A stretch of DNA of 64,000 bases from Adiantum capillus-veneris (GCA_014529385.2 CM043956.1:59155120-59219119); one strand, 5' to 3'; counted from the first letter of the stretch, positions 10,841-21,529 are shown. The notes: a model not told the origin generated them from the sequence alone. A program made the numbers and translations.

Positions 10841-11245
10841 ATTCCCTGATTACAGAAGGCTCTTGGGAGTTGTAATTCATTTCCTGTAGTAGATCTCTTC
10901 TGCTTTTTCGTGAGAATTGTAGACGTGCATAATATGTTACTTACTTAAAATCACTTGAATGTACAGTTGTCAACACTTGATGTTGTAATACACACATACT
11001 ATGAACAAATGCCCTCACAAAACTATAGATGTGGCCAAAAAAACCAATGACTTCATTTGGAGTGGGTGGGCTATACATAAAATTTTCTTACCATCAGATT
11101 ACAGTATGGCTCCATTTCCAGCATTGGAGCTAGTGACAATAATATTGGCTGCTGGTTCTCCATTTCTGTAGGTCTGTGTCAGAACAAGAGAAAGAGCTCA
11201 GCTTTGACAACTAATCTCTCAATCAGGATTCGCGACGCAAGGAAT
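10841..11245. other. No feature recognised
   Basis: Upstream flank of the - strand transposase-like gene. Mixed composition, no convincing ORF or repeat. A promoter for that gene could lie here, but no motif is clear. Confidence 0.5.
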
Positions 11246-11331
<86 letters not shown>

Positions 11332-11411
11332 AAGACTCAGCAAACCGCCTTCTAGTCTGAGAGAGAGAGAGAGAGAGAGAGAGAGCAAGACTCAGCAAAC
11401 CGCCTTCTAGT

Positions 11412-11462
<51 letters not shown>
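11246..11462. repeat. (GA)n microsatellite with a duplicated 28-bp insert
   Basis: Three pure GA runs (about 11246-11330, 11358-11385, 11413-11462) are separated by two near-identical inserts that begin CAAGACTCAGCAAACCGCCT. The insert and its GA flank were evidently duplicated together. The Ser/Leu and Arg/Glu repeat ORFs across it are artefacts. Confidence 0.9.
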
Positions 11463-11465
<3 letters not shown>

Positions 11466-12073
11466 CCCCACATCGTCTTCAGTAATTGAAAACAGAAGCA
11501 CATGAGGAGGGAAAATAATTTTTTTATGGAACATTTGAAATTCAAAGGACTTGCCCATCCGTTTACAGTATATGCTAACAAGCACGAGTAACTAGCACTG
11601 TCAGGGACAACATATTGAGTGACACATTAACATGCTTCTACCCTACACAACATGGTCTTAGAAGCCTTAACTTACGTCTCCAGTACCATCCACAACCACA
11701 ACCAAACACACACTACCCACAACATAAATTGAGTTCAAAGCACAAAAACTAGAGTCCAAAGCATGTTAAATTGACATAATGGAATAACTATAAATTCAAC
11801 TTTCTGTTGCCGATAAGTTACATGTTAATCACTCAGTACAGAGGTATTCAAAATGTTGTCCAAATAACCATCCCTCATGGGAAGTAGGCATATACATGGG
11901 TTAGTAGATAGCGTTAAGCTGTAATGACAAAACTAGTAGTACAAGGGTTAGCTACAAAGATTGGCTTCCTAAAATTACATGAGCTTTTTAAGGATGAAAT
12001 ACTAGGGCTAAAAGACCATTGGCATCAAATGTGGCCCCATCAAGTATCCTTCATAACTGATCATCTTTCCACC
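11463..12073. other. No feature recognised
   Basis: AT-rich sequence with no convincing gene. It lies downstream, on the - strand, of the FCP1-like terminal exon at 12074-12324 and may include its 3' flank. Confidence 0.45.
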
Positions 12074-12324
12074 TCATTTGAGTGCAGCTTTAACATAGTT
12101 GTCCTCCGATGTAGGCTTCACATTGAAGGTGAAAGCTTTGGCTGACTGATCCGTAGCATCACGCCACTTGGCAAGAACCTCTTGCAAATCCCTAGATAAT
12201 AATTCACTACTCCAATCCTCTAGGCCAAGTACTATGATGTAGAAACCAGACGAGTTATAATGGCATTTATAAAGATTGTTGTCGATCAATAGCACATTTC
12301 TCGTACCATATTGCGAAACCATCT
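12074..12324 (-). pseudogene. FCP1-like C-terminal exon (likely separated last exon of gene B)
   Basis: On -, acceptor CTATATAG (about 12340) precedes a frame with NVLLIDNNLYKCHYNSSGF. This aligns with NSLIIDDSMYKVCLNPEGS of gene A, the second acidic motif of the FCP1/NIF fold; the second Asp is Asn here. It ends in a ~60-residue tail with no close match in gene A. A TAG just upstream (about 12323) aligns with a Trp of gene A. The intron sequence before it is the same as the one ending gene B at 17.4 kb, in opposite orientation. Gene B lacks this exon and this fragment lacks the rest, so they are probably halves of one gene separated by an inversion. Confidence 0.55.
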
Positions 12325-12338
12325 AAAACCATTATTCC

Positions 12339-12396
12339 CTATATAGATGCCAAACTCAACACATCATTAAACATAAAATCCCATGGTTACAATCAT
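12339..12396 (-). repeat. Inverted copy of a gene B intron segment (left)
   Basis: About 55 bp (core CCATGGTTACAATCA and AACACATCATTAAACATAAA) is the reverse complement of 17375-17432 with very few differences. It abuts the 12074-12324 exon. Homology stops within a few tens of bases on either side. Confidence 0.85.
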
Positions 12397-12796
12397 TTTT
12401 TTCAGCAAGGGAATATTTATTTATACATTATTATTGTCTATGCTCTATTATCCTATCTTCTTTATCTCAACATGGGCGGCTTTCTTTCAAGGCACGATTA
12501 GCTATCCATGCTAAGGTCAAAGTGAGTACTTGAAAGTTTTGTTCAAGGTGCACCACCTATCCAAGCTACAATCCATTGAGAATATCACTTTAGATTAAAA
12601 AATGGTGTCCGCCACTACTCTACATTGCATTTCTTTAAGGCAGATGGAATACAAGTAAGTTCGGCATCTAAACTAGAACCTCTTACTTTGAGGCATATGG
12701 TAATCATACAAGGTCTAGTTTATGCATTGTCACATCACAAGAAGGGTGGTTTCAAAGTGCATTTCTTGAGGATAGGCTCCTTTTATATTGAGAGAT

Positions 12797-13190
12797 GCAA
12801 CGTCCACCACTTGTCCAAAATACAATAAAGTGATTTCTTAAAGTAATTTAAAGTGAGTACCTATGGCAATGTTCAAGTAATATTCTATTTTAAGATAGCA
12901 CGTTTATTTTAAAGGACAATTACTTGTCCTATGGTTGAAAATGTGTGCATTGATAAAATTTTGACTTGGTCAAAGGAGACCTACAAGAAATAGGTGTGAA
13001 TTTTGCTATTTTGTACCAACATTGAGAAGGTAAATGTCAAAGAATTCTAGCTTTTCCCTTTGTCTCATCTTAATCCTAATTGTTTCAAAGTCTTCAAGCT
13101 CAATCAAACTCTTTCACATGAAGGATGTAGTGAAATAGTTCTTGAAACAAACATTCAATTAAACCTAAGAAGAAAATGAACTTTCTTTTA
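12797..13190. repeat. Diverged dispersed repeat, left copy
   Basis: This stretch (with AATGTGTGCATTGATAAAAT, CCTACAAGAAATAGGTGTGA and CTAATTGTTTCAAAGTCTTC) matches the reverse complement of 17515-18060, with many substitutions and indels. The order relative to the 55-bp intron copies is not that of a single long inverted repeat, so this is probably a separate non-coding repeat family with two insertions. Confidence 0.65.
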
Positions 13191-13717
13191 AGGTATCATC
13201 AACACATAGAGTCCACTAAAGAAAAACCAGCCCTCGTAGAATAGGGTGCACTCTTCTAGTAATACATTGAAGTCTCTTTTGAATATGATGCACTCCAGTA
13301 ACACATTGGAGGTCCCTTAATGTAAAGTACACTCATTCAATTATTCATCACATTGATAGATTCTTGTTTGAAAGATAACTTGTATATTATTCCAAATTAA
13401 TTACAAGGGTGAAAGGATGAAAAGGTGGTTAGATTTTGGGGAAAAATTGATGGATCACTTTGGTACTTTCATATTGTGTGAGGGTCAAGTCTATGTCGAT
13501 TAAGGGGGTACCAAGATTTGAAACATCGCTTCAAGATTTTATCATTTTTTTGAAATGCAAGCATGTGAAAGGTAATTTGCTCAGTGCTGGCACGCGCCAA
13601 GGTCGCTTAGCATGGATTGCTCCTGCTTGCAACTCTTTCAGAGCTCACTCTCTGTTGTGTTGTGCCACTAGTGCCACAAGACTACTGACAACCATTTCTT
13701 CCTCGAGGTAGTGAGAG

Positions 13718-13718
<1 letters not shown>
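13191..13718. other. No gene recognised; weak internal repetition
   Basis: AT-rich flank upstream of gene B. Near 13240-13320 two phrases of the type TGCACTC..AGTAA.ACATTGA recur. A short ORF (13460-13711) has no recognisable features. Confidence 0.4.

Positions 13719-13797
<79 letters not shown>
13719..13797. repeat. (TG)n microsatellite
   Basis: An uninterrupted TG run of about 79 bp, just upstream of gene B exon 1. Confidence 0.95.
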
Positions 13798-13798
<1 letters not shown>

Positions 13799-13821
13799 GA
13801 GGGCATTGCATTCATTGTTGG

Positions 13822-14008
13822 ATGAGATTTGATGGTTTTTTTATTAAGACACTAGAAATGAAGACGTCACCGCATAAGTGCATCTTACCAAAAAAATCAC
13901 CAGTTGAGGTGTCATCCACCAGCTTGCATTCTAGCAATAGAAAACGGTCCAAGAGTGGTGCAAGTTTGTCGTCAAAGGACACCTTTCTTGCCTCTGATAA
14001 GAGCAATG
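13822..14008 (+). pseudogene. Gene B, exon 1
   Basis: An open frame from ATG 13822 (alternative ATG 13858) reaches a donor AATG|GTAATC (GT at 14009). It encodes a basic, Ser-rich, probably disordered start (KKSPVEVSSTSLHSSNRKRS). It ends after one base of a codon, and exon 2 supplies the other two, so the reading phase is kept across the 201-bp intron. No known domain. It may be the true N terminus of this paralogue. Confidence 0.45.
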
Positions 14009-14209
14009 GTAATCACCTATTTCCTTCTCATGAATGGATGAATATGTTAAATTAGTACTTTTTTGTAGAAAAATTAGATGTTAAAGGTTTGCCACTGTTT
14101 TTCCCATGTCCACATTTCATTAGTATTATTACATTGAATGCATAGTTTTACATGGCTGTGGAAGTTTTTGACTAATCCCCTTCCCTTTGAATTTTTGTGC
14201 TCAACATAG

Positions 14210-14900
14210 CATCTCGCAAGGCTCGATACCCCAAGCAGACTAGATTTTGCTTTACCCGACATGATCTACACAAGGAGTACGGTCTAAGTTTGGAAGGCAA
14301 GTTGTACCAACATTTGTCTCATGAGGATGTGACAGATGAGGATTGGCCGGCAGTATTCACAAAGAAAAGGGAGAAGGGTTCCAGGTCTTCTTGCATATGG
14401 TGCGGCCTGAATATGTAGAAGAATGTAGGTTATTGTTCACAAAGTATATCAAGCCATACCAACAAACAAAGAAATCACGCACAAGTTTTCAACCTTGTTT
14501 GTCTGTTAATCTTCAAATCGTGGCGAAAGTGGAGCAGATGTTGGCTGAAAGAAAGAGTACAAGCAGATGTTGGCTGAAAGAAAGAGTACAATGGAGAGTG
14601 TGAAAAGCACACTAAACGCATCCCAAGTGCAACTACAAGAGAAAAGTCAAAGCATGTGGAAGATAGAGGGAACATCTTCAGTTGCAGCAGTGCTGCAGTA
14701 TCAATTGACTGAGATTCAAACACTGAAAGACAGCATGGAGGGAGGAGCATGTGGTGCATCTGATTCTGAGATGATGGTAATTGATGCAAAGATCATTTCT
14801 CTCTCAAGTGCATTGATAGCTCTAGGGGTTGATGCAAGAAACTCAAAGACTAGAGACGACATTGATCGTATAGAGATATGCATCAAGATCGATACATTAT
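14210..14900 (+). pseudogene. Gene B, exon 2: conserved N-part and coiled coil
   Basis: Acceptor CAACATAG (AG 14208-14209). The first frame gives TRHDLHKEYGLSLEGKLYQH and EDWPAVFTKK. A small indel in the purine run near 14365-14380 shifts to FLHMVRPEYVEECRLLFTKY. A 29-bp tandem duplication (14538-14566 and 14567-14595) shifts it again to ERKSTMESVKSTLNASQVQL and a coiled-coil stretch ending near LGVDARNSKTRDDIDRI, which matches gene A at about 0.9-1.0 kb. The donor is probably near 14900 (weak). These lesions make it a pseudogene as read here. The function is unknown and no family name can be given for this N-part. Confidence 0.5.
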
Positions 14901-15029
14901 GTATTAAAAGTAAACCTTGCATTTCGGTTTTTAAGTGCAAACATGTGAACTTTCTAAGTGGTTCATAGAGTCTTGGGATATTACCTAACAAGTACAACTC
15001 TCAAGATTCAACACTTGACTCTGATTATG

Positions 15030-15690
15030 TTTTACATGGTACTTTCCACAAGTTCCAATGGAGTCTTTCTGGTACTTAAAAAGGCACAAATAGATAGGAC
15101 TACACAAACTCCGCCATTTAACAAGGATTAAATATCTCATGGTACTTTATATAAGTACCAATGGAGCCATATGGGTGCTTCACAAAGTCTAAGGGATGGT
15201 AGAAACAAGGTAGAACTCTCAGATTCCACCATGTGATTGTGATTGTATACACCATGGTACTTTTTGTAGTTACCAATGAGGCATTTTTGGTGCTTCATAG
15301 AGCTTATAAATGGTAGCAAATAGGTACTCCAAATCAAAGAGTACATATGGTAGAGCTTATATGGTAGTTCAAATTCAAGGTACAACCAAGAGTACCCACG
15401 TAGGCACTTTGTACATATTGTTGTATTACTTGGTAGAGTTTATAGTACCTATCATAGGTATATCGACAAAATATATGCCTTTATCTTTCAAAGTACTTTT
15501 CATAGGTCGATACTTTGAAAGTACATATGCCTTGTTTCCAAAGTACCATGCATGTGTTTGTACCATGGGAAAGTACATACGCCTTTGTTGCAAAGTGCCT
15601 TTCATATGTGCTTGGTAAGTTCTTGTGATTGGTATTCTTAGCTTGTCCTTGGTAGTCTCATAGGTACTGTATCCTTGGTACTTTTTGACA
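15030..15690. repeat. GTAC-word array in gene B intron
   Basis: Degenerate repetition of GGTACTTT / AAAGTACC words (about twenty GTAC tetramers by eye), some in the palindrome AAAGTACTTT or paired with TACCATGG-like neighbours. The right half (15360-15690) repeats phrases such as AAGTACATATGCCTT. It fills most of the intron between exons 2 and 3 (14901-15723), and no coding sequence is seen in it. Confidence 0.65.
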
Positions 15691-15723
15691 TGGACTAATA
15701 TTTGCTTGTCAAGTGTGGTGCAG

Positions 15724-16192
15724 AAAGAAGTAATTGAGATGGCAGCATCAAAATCTACATGTGCTGCTCTAGTCACATTTTGTGAGAGCTTGTTGGATCA
15801 AGTGAAGAGAGGTGACTCTGAATGTTAATGCAACTCCGAACGCCCACACCATAGACACACACATGCAATTTAATGATCAATCAACTCCACGTGGCAGGAA
15901 AGGCTCATCCTTGGCAAGTGACAAAACTGTGGCTTGCGAGGAAGGCTTGCATGTGGCAATTGACAATTCCCCACTTGCTAAGGTGGAGCCCTCTCAACAG
16001 GCAGTAGGTGAACCAGAACCAAAGTAAACCAAGAACCAATGGAAGATGTTGATGTTAAGATGATAGATTTTGCAGCACAAGAGGGGGTGGAAGTGGTGCA
16101 ACGCATGGTTCATGGTGATGCAGATCCAAATTCCCCTGTCTTCCTTAGTGATATGGTGAAGAAGTCAAGGAAGGGAAAGAAACATGTTGATG
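15724..16192 (+). pseudogene. Gene B, exon 3: disordered linker
   Basis: Acceptor GTGGTGCAG (ends 15723), donor GATG|GTAAGT (GT 16193). The frames give EVIEMAASKSTCAALVTFCE, then after a 1-nt shift STPRGRKGSSLASDKTVACE, and after another MEDVDVKMIDFAAQEGVEVV and VFLSDMVKKSRKGKKHVD. Low-complexity, charged, no known domain. Exons 3, 4 and 5 all meet in the same phase, which supports the splice calls despite the frameshifts. Confidence 0.45.
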
Positions 16193-16270
16193 GTAAGTTG
16201 TTTTGGCTATAGGACTTGGCTCCCTACAGGCATTGAATGATTTTTATTGATGGGTCTCTTTATGGTGCAG

Positions 16271-16660
16271 CTGGAGAGTCCAAAAAGATGCGAGCATCAG
16301 AGATGAACCGCTCAAAGCTTTAATCTAACAAGGCTGAGGAAGAGAATGTTGGTGAGACCTCTTCTACTCATGGCTTGTTCAAGAAAAACATCTCAGCACG
16401 TAAAGGAAGTTTTTAGGGTCAACCTCATTGATAGTTTTATCTATATAGCTCATGTTCATGCTAATCAACGTGTAAGTTGCTTGGGTTTTGGTTTTAGGCG
16501 GAGATGGAAAATCGATGAGCGAGGAAGCTTTGAAGTCACCGCCTCCTGCGAAGAAGTCCCCCCAAAAAAATACTCCCCTCCAACATCCCAGTATTATTTC
16601 CCACCCCCCAAAGCTTGTGTTTGCAAGAAACTGTGACATTGAAGACCTCTTCACTCTCTT
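16271..16660 (+). pseudogene. Gene B, exons 4 and 5
   Basis: Exon 4 is 16271-16351 (acceptor TATGGTGCAG, donor GTTG|GTGAGA). It reads AGESKKMRASEMNRSKL, a TAA (about 16322), then SNKAEEENV. Exon 5 starts at 16498 (acceptor GGTTTTAG) and gives GGDGKSMSEEALKSPPPAKK, a Pro-rich stretch, then PPKLVFARNCDIED. That last phrase matches gene A's VLARNYDES at about 3.45 kb. The TAA is one C-to-T step from a Gln codon. The exon 5 end (about 16660) is a guess. Likely a linker between the coiled coil and the phosphatase-like domain. Confidence 0.45.
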
Positions 16661-16879
16661 GTAATGACAGAATCTTTGATTCTTGCTTTTTGAATAGAAA
16701 TGAGAATTTTTTGTTGGCCTCCATTTCTCTGTCTCTCAATTTATTGCAACTGTCACTCTCTTGTTTTGGTTAAAAAGTGCTTAGTCTATTCTTTTTCAAT
16801 GTAAAACTCATGTCTTTTATAGAGATACCAAAATAAAAGGGGACTCTCAAATTGCCTGTTGAAGAAATAATAATTATGA

Positions 16880-17371
16880 GACATGCACCCCCCTGTATTG
16901 CAAAAACCATCACATCGCTACCATTTGATATCCCCACTAGCATTAGTGATTGATCTTAACGGTGTCCTCTGTACTTCATGGATTGAAGATCCTGATATCC
17001 CGGATGCTCAGCCACCTCATCTTGAAACTATTCGATTCAACCTCATCAACAAAAAGGATGAGAGGTTTGTTGACTGAGGCTTTGAAGTATTTTTGTTGTA
17101 TGTATGATTTTTGCATGCCCACAGAGCGAGAATTGTTGTTCTTCAGGTACCTCTATGTTCCCAAGGATGCAAAACATTTCTTAGCTTGGGCTGTGGGCTG
17201 GATAAATATTTACATCTGGAGTTCAGCAATGCTAAACAAAGTGGACGAAATAATCAAGGCAGCTTTTGGGGGGCTTTGTGACTACTTCAGCGGATGGGCT
17301 GGGTGTGTGATGTAGCCAAATTCAAAATGGTAGGTGGAAAATTAGTATTTTTCAAGAATCTACAAAATTTT
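16880..17371 (+). pseudogene. Gene B, exons 6 and 7: FCP1-like HAD domain
   Basis: Exon 6 (to 17064, donor GAGAG|GTTTGT) has LALVIDLNGVLCTSW: the motif I position Asp at 16952 and, two residues on, Asn at 16958 where active phosphatases have Asp. Exon 7 (from 17147, acceptor CTTCAG) continues in phase with YLYVPKDAKHFLAW and INIYIWSSAML. After a frame slip near the G run at 17265 it gives VGGKLVFFKNLQNF, matching NNKPVFLKDLRLF of gene A. It then runs into intron sequence (GT 17372) that ends abruptly near 17432, so the last FCP1 motif is missing here. The DxN motif is shared with gene A, which argues that the family was non-catalytic or altered before both copies decayed. Confidence 0.6.
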
Positions 17372-17374
17372 GTA

Positions 17375-17432
17375 AAATTGATTGAAACCATGGGATTTTA
17401 TGTTTAATGATGTGTTGAGTTTGGCATCTATA
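17375..17432 (+). repeat. Inverted copy of a gene B intron segment (right)
   Basis: Intron sequence that follows gene B exon 7 and is the reverse complement of 12339-12396. After 17432 the similarity ends exactly where the left copy continues into the acceptor and last exon. This marks a rearrangement breakpoint. Confidence 0.85.
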
Positions 17433-17451
17433 TTAATTGGAATGAGACCTT

Positions 17452-18060
17452 CAAAAAGTGAATTTTAGACAAATTTATAGTATTTTCTACATGATATCTA
17501 GAAGTTGTCCAACGTGGGGATTATGATTTTTTTCTTAGGTTTGATTGAGATTTTTTGTCAAGAAGTATTTCACTATGTCCTTCGTGAGTTTGAAACAATT
17601 AGAATCAAGATTAGAGAAAGGGAGTATTTCAAAAAGTGAATTTTAGACAAACTTATAGTATTTTCTACATGATATCTAGAAGTTGTCCAACGTGGGGATT
17701 ATGATTTTTTTCTTAGGTTTGATTGAGATTTTTTGTCAAGAAGTATTTCACTATGTCCTTGATTGAACTTAAAGACTTTGAAACAATTAGAATCAAGATT
17801 AGAGAAAGGGAGAAGGTAAAATTCTTGGAACTTGGTATGAAATAGGAAAATTCACTCTTATTTCTTGTGGGGTCTCCTTGGACCAAGTGGAAATTTTATC
17901 AATGTACACATTTTGAACCTACATGGAAAGTGACCAGCCTTTAAACTAAACCTTATGTTGAAAGAGAGAATTCCTTGAACATAGCCATAGGGTCTCACTT
18001 TAAATTAAGTTAAGTAATCACTTTAGTGTACCTTGGGCAAGCTAGATATATAGTAACAAG
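17452..18060. repeat. Dispersed repeat, right copy, with a 178-bp tandem duplication
   Basis: The unit starting CAAAAAGTGAATTTTAGACA occurs at 17452 and again at 17630, nearly identical over about 170 bp. The second copy continues to 18060. The reverse complement of about 17515-18060 matches 12797-13190. No ORF; this looks like a non-coding repeat. Confidence 0.8.
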
Positions 18061-18757
18061 AGAAATGTAAAAGCAAAGAGGCTATGAAGTCTCGTTCAAA
18101 GCATGCATTGACATGCATGTATAAAAGTATGAAATCCAACAAATATGGAAGTCATGTTAGCATGATGTGCACCAAAGACATGTGATGTGTTTAAAACGAG
18201 GCCATGAACAATCCCAAAGATGGTTTGGATGGTCCACAATAAGTGTGGAGACTAATGTTGAGGAGATGGCTAAGGCGGAAACTCCTCCTCTCAAGCGTTA
18301 TTGGAACAACTAGTTCAACCCACACCCTATATTGACTTACCAAAGGGGTCCTCTTCGTAACATAAGGGATGTTGACTTCCACTTAGCACACTTATAGACC
18401 ACCAAAAAGGGAAAAATGGAATGAACATTGCATACCTCATTTTGAACACTAATTTTTACATTGATTAAATATTGGACTTTGATTTCTTTTCCTTGGTTGG
18501 TGTCATGATGATTATGTACGCTTAGGTATTGAAAACCACCACTCATGTGCATTATGATTCTTTCAGGGTCCAAAGGAAATGGAAATACATTATAAGGTGA
18601 AGGGGCCTATGGAAGTAGAATTTCACTACTATCTAGAGGGGAGCAAGCAGATGGGTAGTCCGACAATCCTTAAGTGGTCAGGGTTTCCTTATTTGAGTTG
18701 ATACAGTATGCTTATAATTTTTATTGTGCCAAAATGATTTTACTTTTGGATTAAAAT

Positions 18758-18760
<3 letters not shown>
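18061..18760. other. No gene recognised
   Basis: AT-rich. A short stretch near 18575-18700 reads like a fragment of a charged protein (PKEMEIHYKVKGPME, then LKWSGFPYL) but has no continuing frame and is too short to call. Confidence 0.35.

Positions 18761-18803
<43 letters not shown>
18761..18803. repeat. (CT)n microsatellite
   Basis: A pure CT run of about 43 bp. Confidence 0.95.
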
Positions 18804-18806
<3 letters not shown>

Positions 18807-21315
18807 TCAAACATACAATCAAACGTTGGGTATCCTTCAATCATTCATTAAAGCTAGACACCTAGCTAGTTCTCAACAAACATAGAGAATTTCCTCTAGC
18901 ATGTAGATTCTTGTGGAAAGTGTAAAGTCATAATTTAGTTTTGCGTATACGTGGAAGCATCACTTTTTTATAGACCCCTTGGGATAGGATCACTTATCCA
19001 ATATGTGTATAAAAACACAAGTCCTAGGGAAAATATTAGTCCATTAATACACCCATGAATCCAAGGTTCAAGTCCAAATGGAACACAGAAAGAACCACCA
19101 TTTCATATTCCATGACAAGTGTAACATTTATACCACAACGACCATTTGAGGAGTTTTCTAAACTATTTTTTGCAACTGCAATGCATCCAAGTATGAATGT
19201 AGCGAGCAAAGGGTATCTATAAGAGATTCATGGTCATTCCCCTTAGCATCAATAGGAAGATAGTTTTTGAACTTTACAAGATACCACCTCAATATTTCAT
19301 CTTGCCCCTTTGCATTAGATACAGAATACAATTCTTGATCTCCACTTCAAATCAATCTCCCTTACTTGGCTTTGTGGCTTATGGTCTAGCATAGTTGAGC
19401 AAACAAGACTTACATAGTAGAAAAATTTATTGAAATCCACTTTGCTTGATCTTTCCAAATCACATGAAAAAGATTATGTTACCTAGTAGCAAGCTTAGAA
19501 TATATCCCTTCACACCGAGAACTCTTTCTGTTTATGTAAAAATTTAATTTATCATCTCTCAGCTTCCTTCTGAGTAGATATTTTTTCACAACTTACTAAT
19601 GCTCAATTATTTTTGTTGGTACTATTTTCCTTCTATGTTTATCAAGAGCCTTCTTATGCTTTTCTTATGAACTTGCACAAATCATCCTTACTTGAGAGAA
19701 AGAGTTATGCAAGCTTGGCTCTCATGTATCATCGACAACACGTGTTCCATCCTTAGTGCATTAAATAGGTGGCAATGTCACATAACTTTGATACCAATGA
19801 TTCCATGCAAGATAGAAAGAAGACAATAATTTATTATCTGAAGGAAATATTGAAAAAGTCTACCCCCTCCCACAAAACTTCTCTTTATTCAAGGGATAAT
19901 TGTAAATAGAATCACGAGAATTACACCGCCAGACCTCAATACCGAATTGGCAACAAGTGAATTTTGATGATGATCCTCCGAGCACTAGTACTTCAAGTTC
20001 ACATTTTCTTCCGTCTGCTTGCAATTTCCTTCCGAACAAGGAATCTATAATATCCACAAGCATATAGGACAAGAGAGCACTACACAAAGGCGTATCGAAC
20101 AAAGTTGTTGTGATGAACCTTCTTGGCAACGAACATCTTCAATTTTGATATAATTTTTCATGGCAAAAACTTTCTTGCATTGGAAGAATAAACTGGAGAA
20201 AGGGCTTTTCAATGTTCTAAATCAAAGAGTAATGGCTAGAATTGAGAGAAAATCATAATGCAATCACCATAACTTGATCATATACTCAAGACACTTATGA
20301 AAGCAAACCAACATGAAAGAAAAATGATGTTCTTAACTCAAAAGTTAAAAGATGTGTTCTCTATCCATTTGAGACTCTTATTAAAGAGTTGGGTTACCTA
20401 GGTTCCAATTGATGTAGGATGCCACGTGTCATAGGAAAGAAAACCCCAAGAGAGTAATGAGTGTAATTACTGCCACATTTTATTCTACAAAAAGTAAATT
20501 TGTGCACTTGCAAAAAAAAAAAAAATTTGTGAGAGCAAATGACACTTCAAAACTGGCTATGAACCCTTCAAGAATGCGAGGAAATGAACAGAATCTTTTC
20601 TATTTTTAAAAAGCATGAAGCCAAAAGAATAATTGCTTTCTATCCGAGCTTTGTTGCATTGTGATGCCAACTCTAGCAATTTCATACTCTAGCAACTCTA
20701 GACATTAAAGCCCTGATGAGTGTGAGTGCTGTCTGACTCTCATGTTAGGACCTAGCTTGACAAGGTGGTGATCATCGGACATAGCTCGCTTAGTATCTAA
20801 TGAGAGCTAAACTACGACCACATGTCTTGAACACATAATGAAGGACAAACTACATTATGCTCACTAAGTAAATATTATGTAGTGAAGTTCCACTGCACTC
20901 ATTGGCCACATTCTCTGAGGATTTTTCTTACCTCAATTCCATCGCAATCGCACCATTGAAACAATATATGCAAATACCACGAGGCAATTGAATGGAGTTG
21001 GTGGCACCACTGAAACAATGTCTCACCAACTCTGCCAGAAAGTGTGCCAGGCTTATTTTGATCATTCATACAATCGTCAAAGTACATCTTGCGAGTATTA
21101 AGGGACTACCACTAGTATTTAGGGACGACTACTAAAGATCCATTCCTTAGAACAAGAGAATCAGTTGTTCTAAAGTATGGGTCTGAATGAATTTCTTAAT
21201 CATAAACAACCTACCCATCCAAGCGTCGAACTTTTACACAGCTATCAAGGGCAGTCCATTCAAGTATAGTACAATGAATGAATAGAATGCACGCTATAGT
21301 ACAACACAGGCTTCT
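18804..21315. other. No gene recognised; possible decayed LTR element
   Basis: About 2.5 kb of AT-rich sequence. On - at 19788-19799 there is TGGTATCAAAG, one base off the usual plant initiator-Met primer-binding site, so a decayed - strand LTR element could lie around it (LTR to the right, body to the left). I found no matching second LTR or clear gag frame. An A13 run lies near 20511. Confidence 0.3.
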
Positions 21316-21484
21316 TCAACTCTGCTTCTTCGTCTTGTAGCTTTTCTCGACCGAATCAAAAGCAAGTTTCGAATTGTGGAGAAATTGGTCCCACATAGCT
21401 CCACCTTCCTCTTTGTTGGAAGTAGGAATGTCATTGTGATTTGCGGGATAAAGCTGGTCCCATGATCCAGAAGATCTTTTGTCT
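21316..21484 (-). CDS. Gene C, exon 3 (C-terminal)
   Basis: On -, acceptor ACTTTTTGCAG (AG 21485-21486) opens a frame ending at TGA 21316. It encodes a hydrophilic tail (RSSGSWDQLYPANHNDIP, GGAMWDQFLHNSKLAF, SVEKSYKTKKQS). The first base completes an Arg codon begun by exon 2 at 42953, so exon 2 and exon 3 fit in phase across a 21.5-kb intron that holds the nested retrotransposons. The three exons total 564 nt, a whole number of codons (187 residues). No frameshift or stop is seen. The link is inferred from strand, order, phase and the absence of any other 3' end, not from a transcript. Confidence 0.55.
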
Positions 21485-21529
21485 CTGCAAAAAGTAGTTA
21501 GAAGCTCAATTTCAATCAAGAAACACCAA

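Noticed and set aside
11179-11585. Ser/Leu-rich and Arg/Glu-rich ORFs
   Set aside because: They are translations of the (GA)n tract in different frames.
18575-18700. Chromodomain-like fragment (LKWSGFPYL)
   Set aside because: Too short, no surrounding pol sequence, no continuous frame.
19788-20129. A defined copia element on the - strand
   Set aside because: Only a primer-site-like word and a short ORF; no second LTR or pol found.
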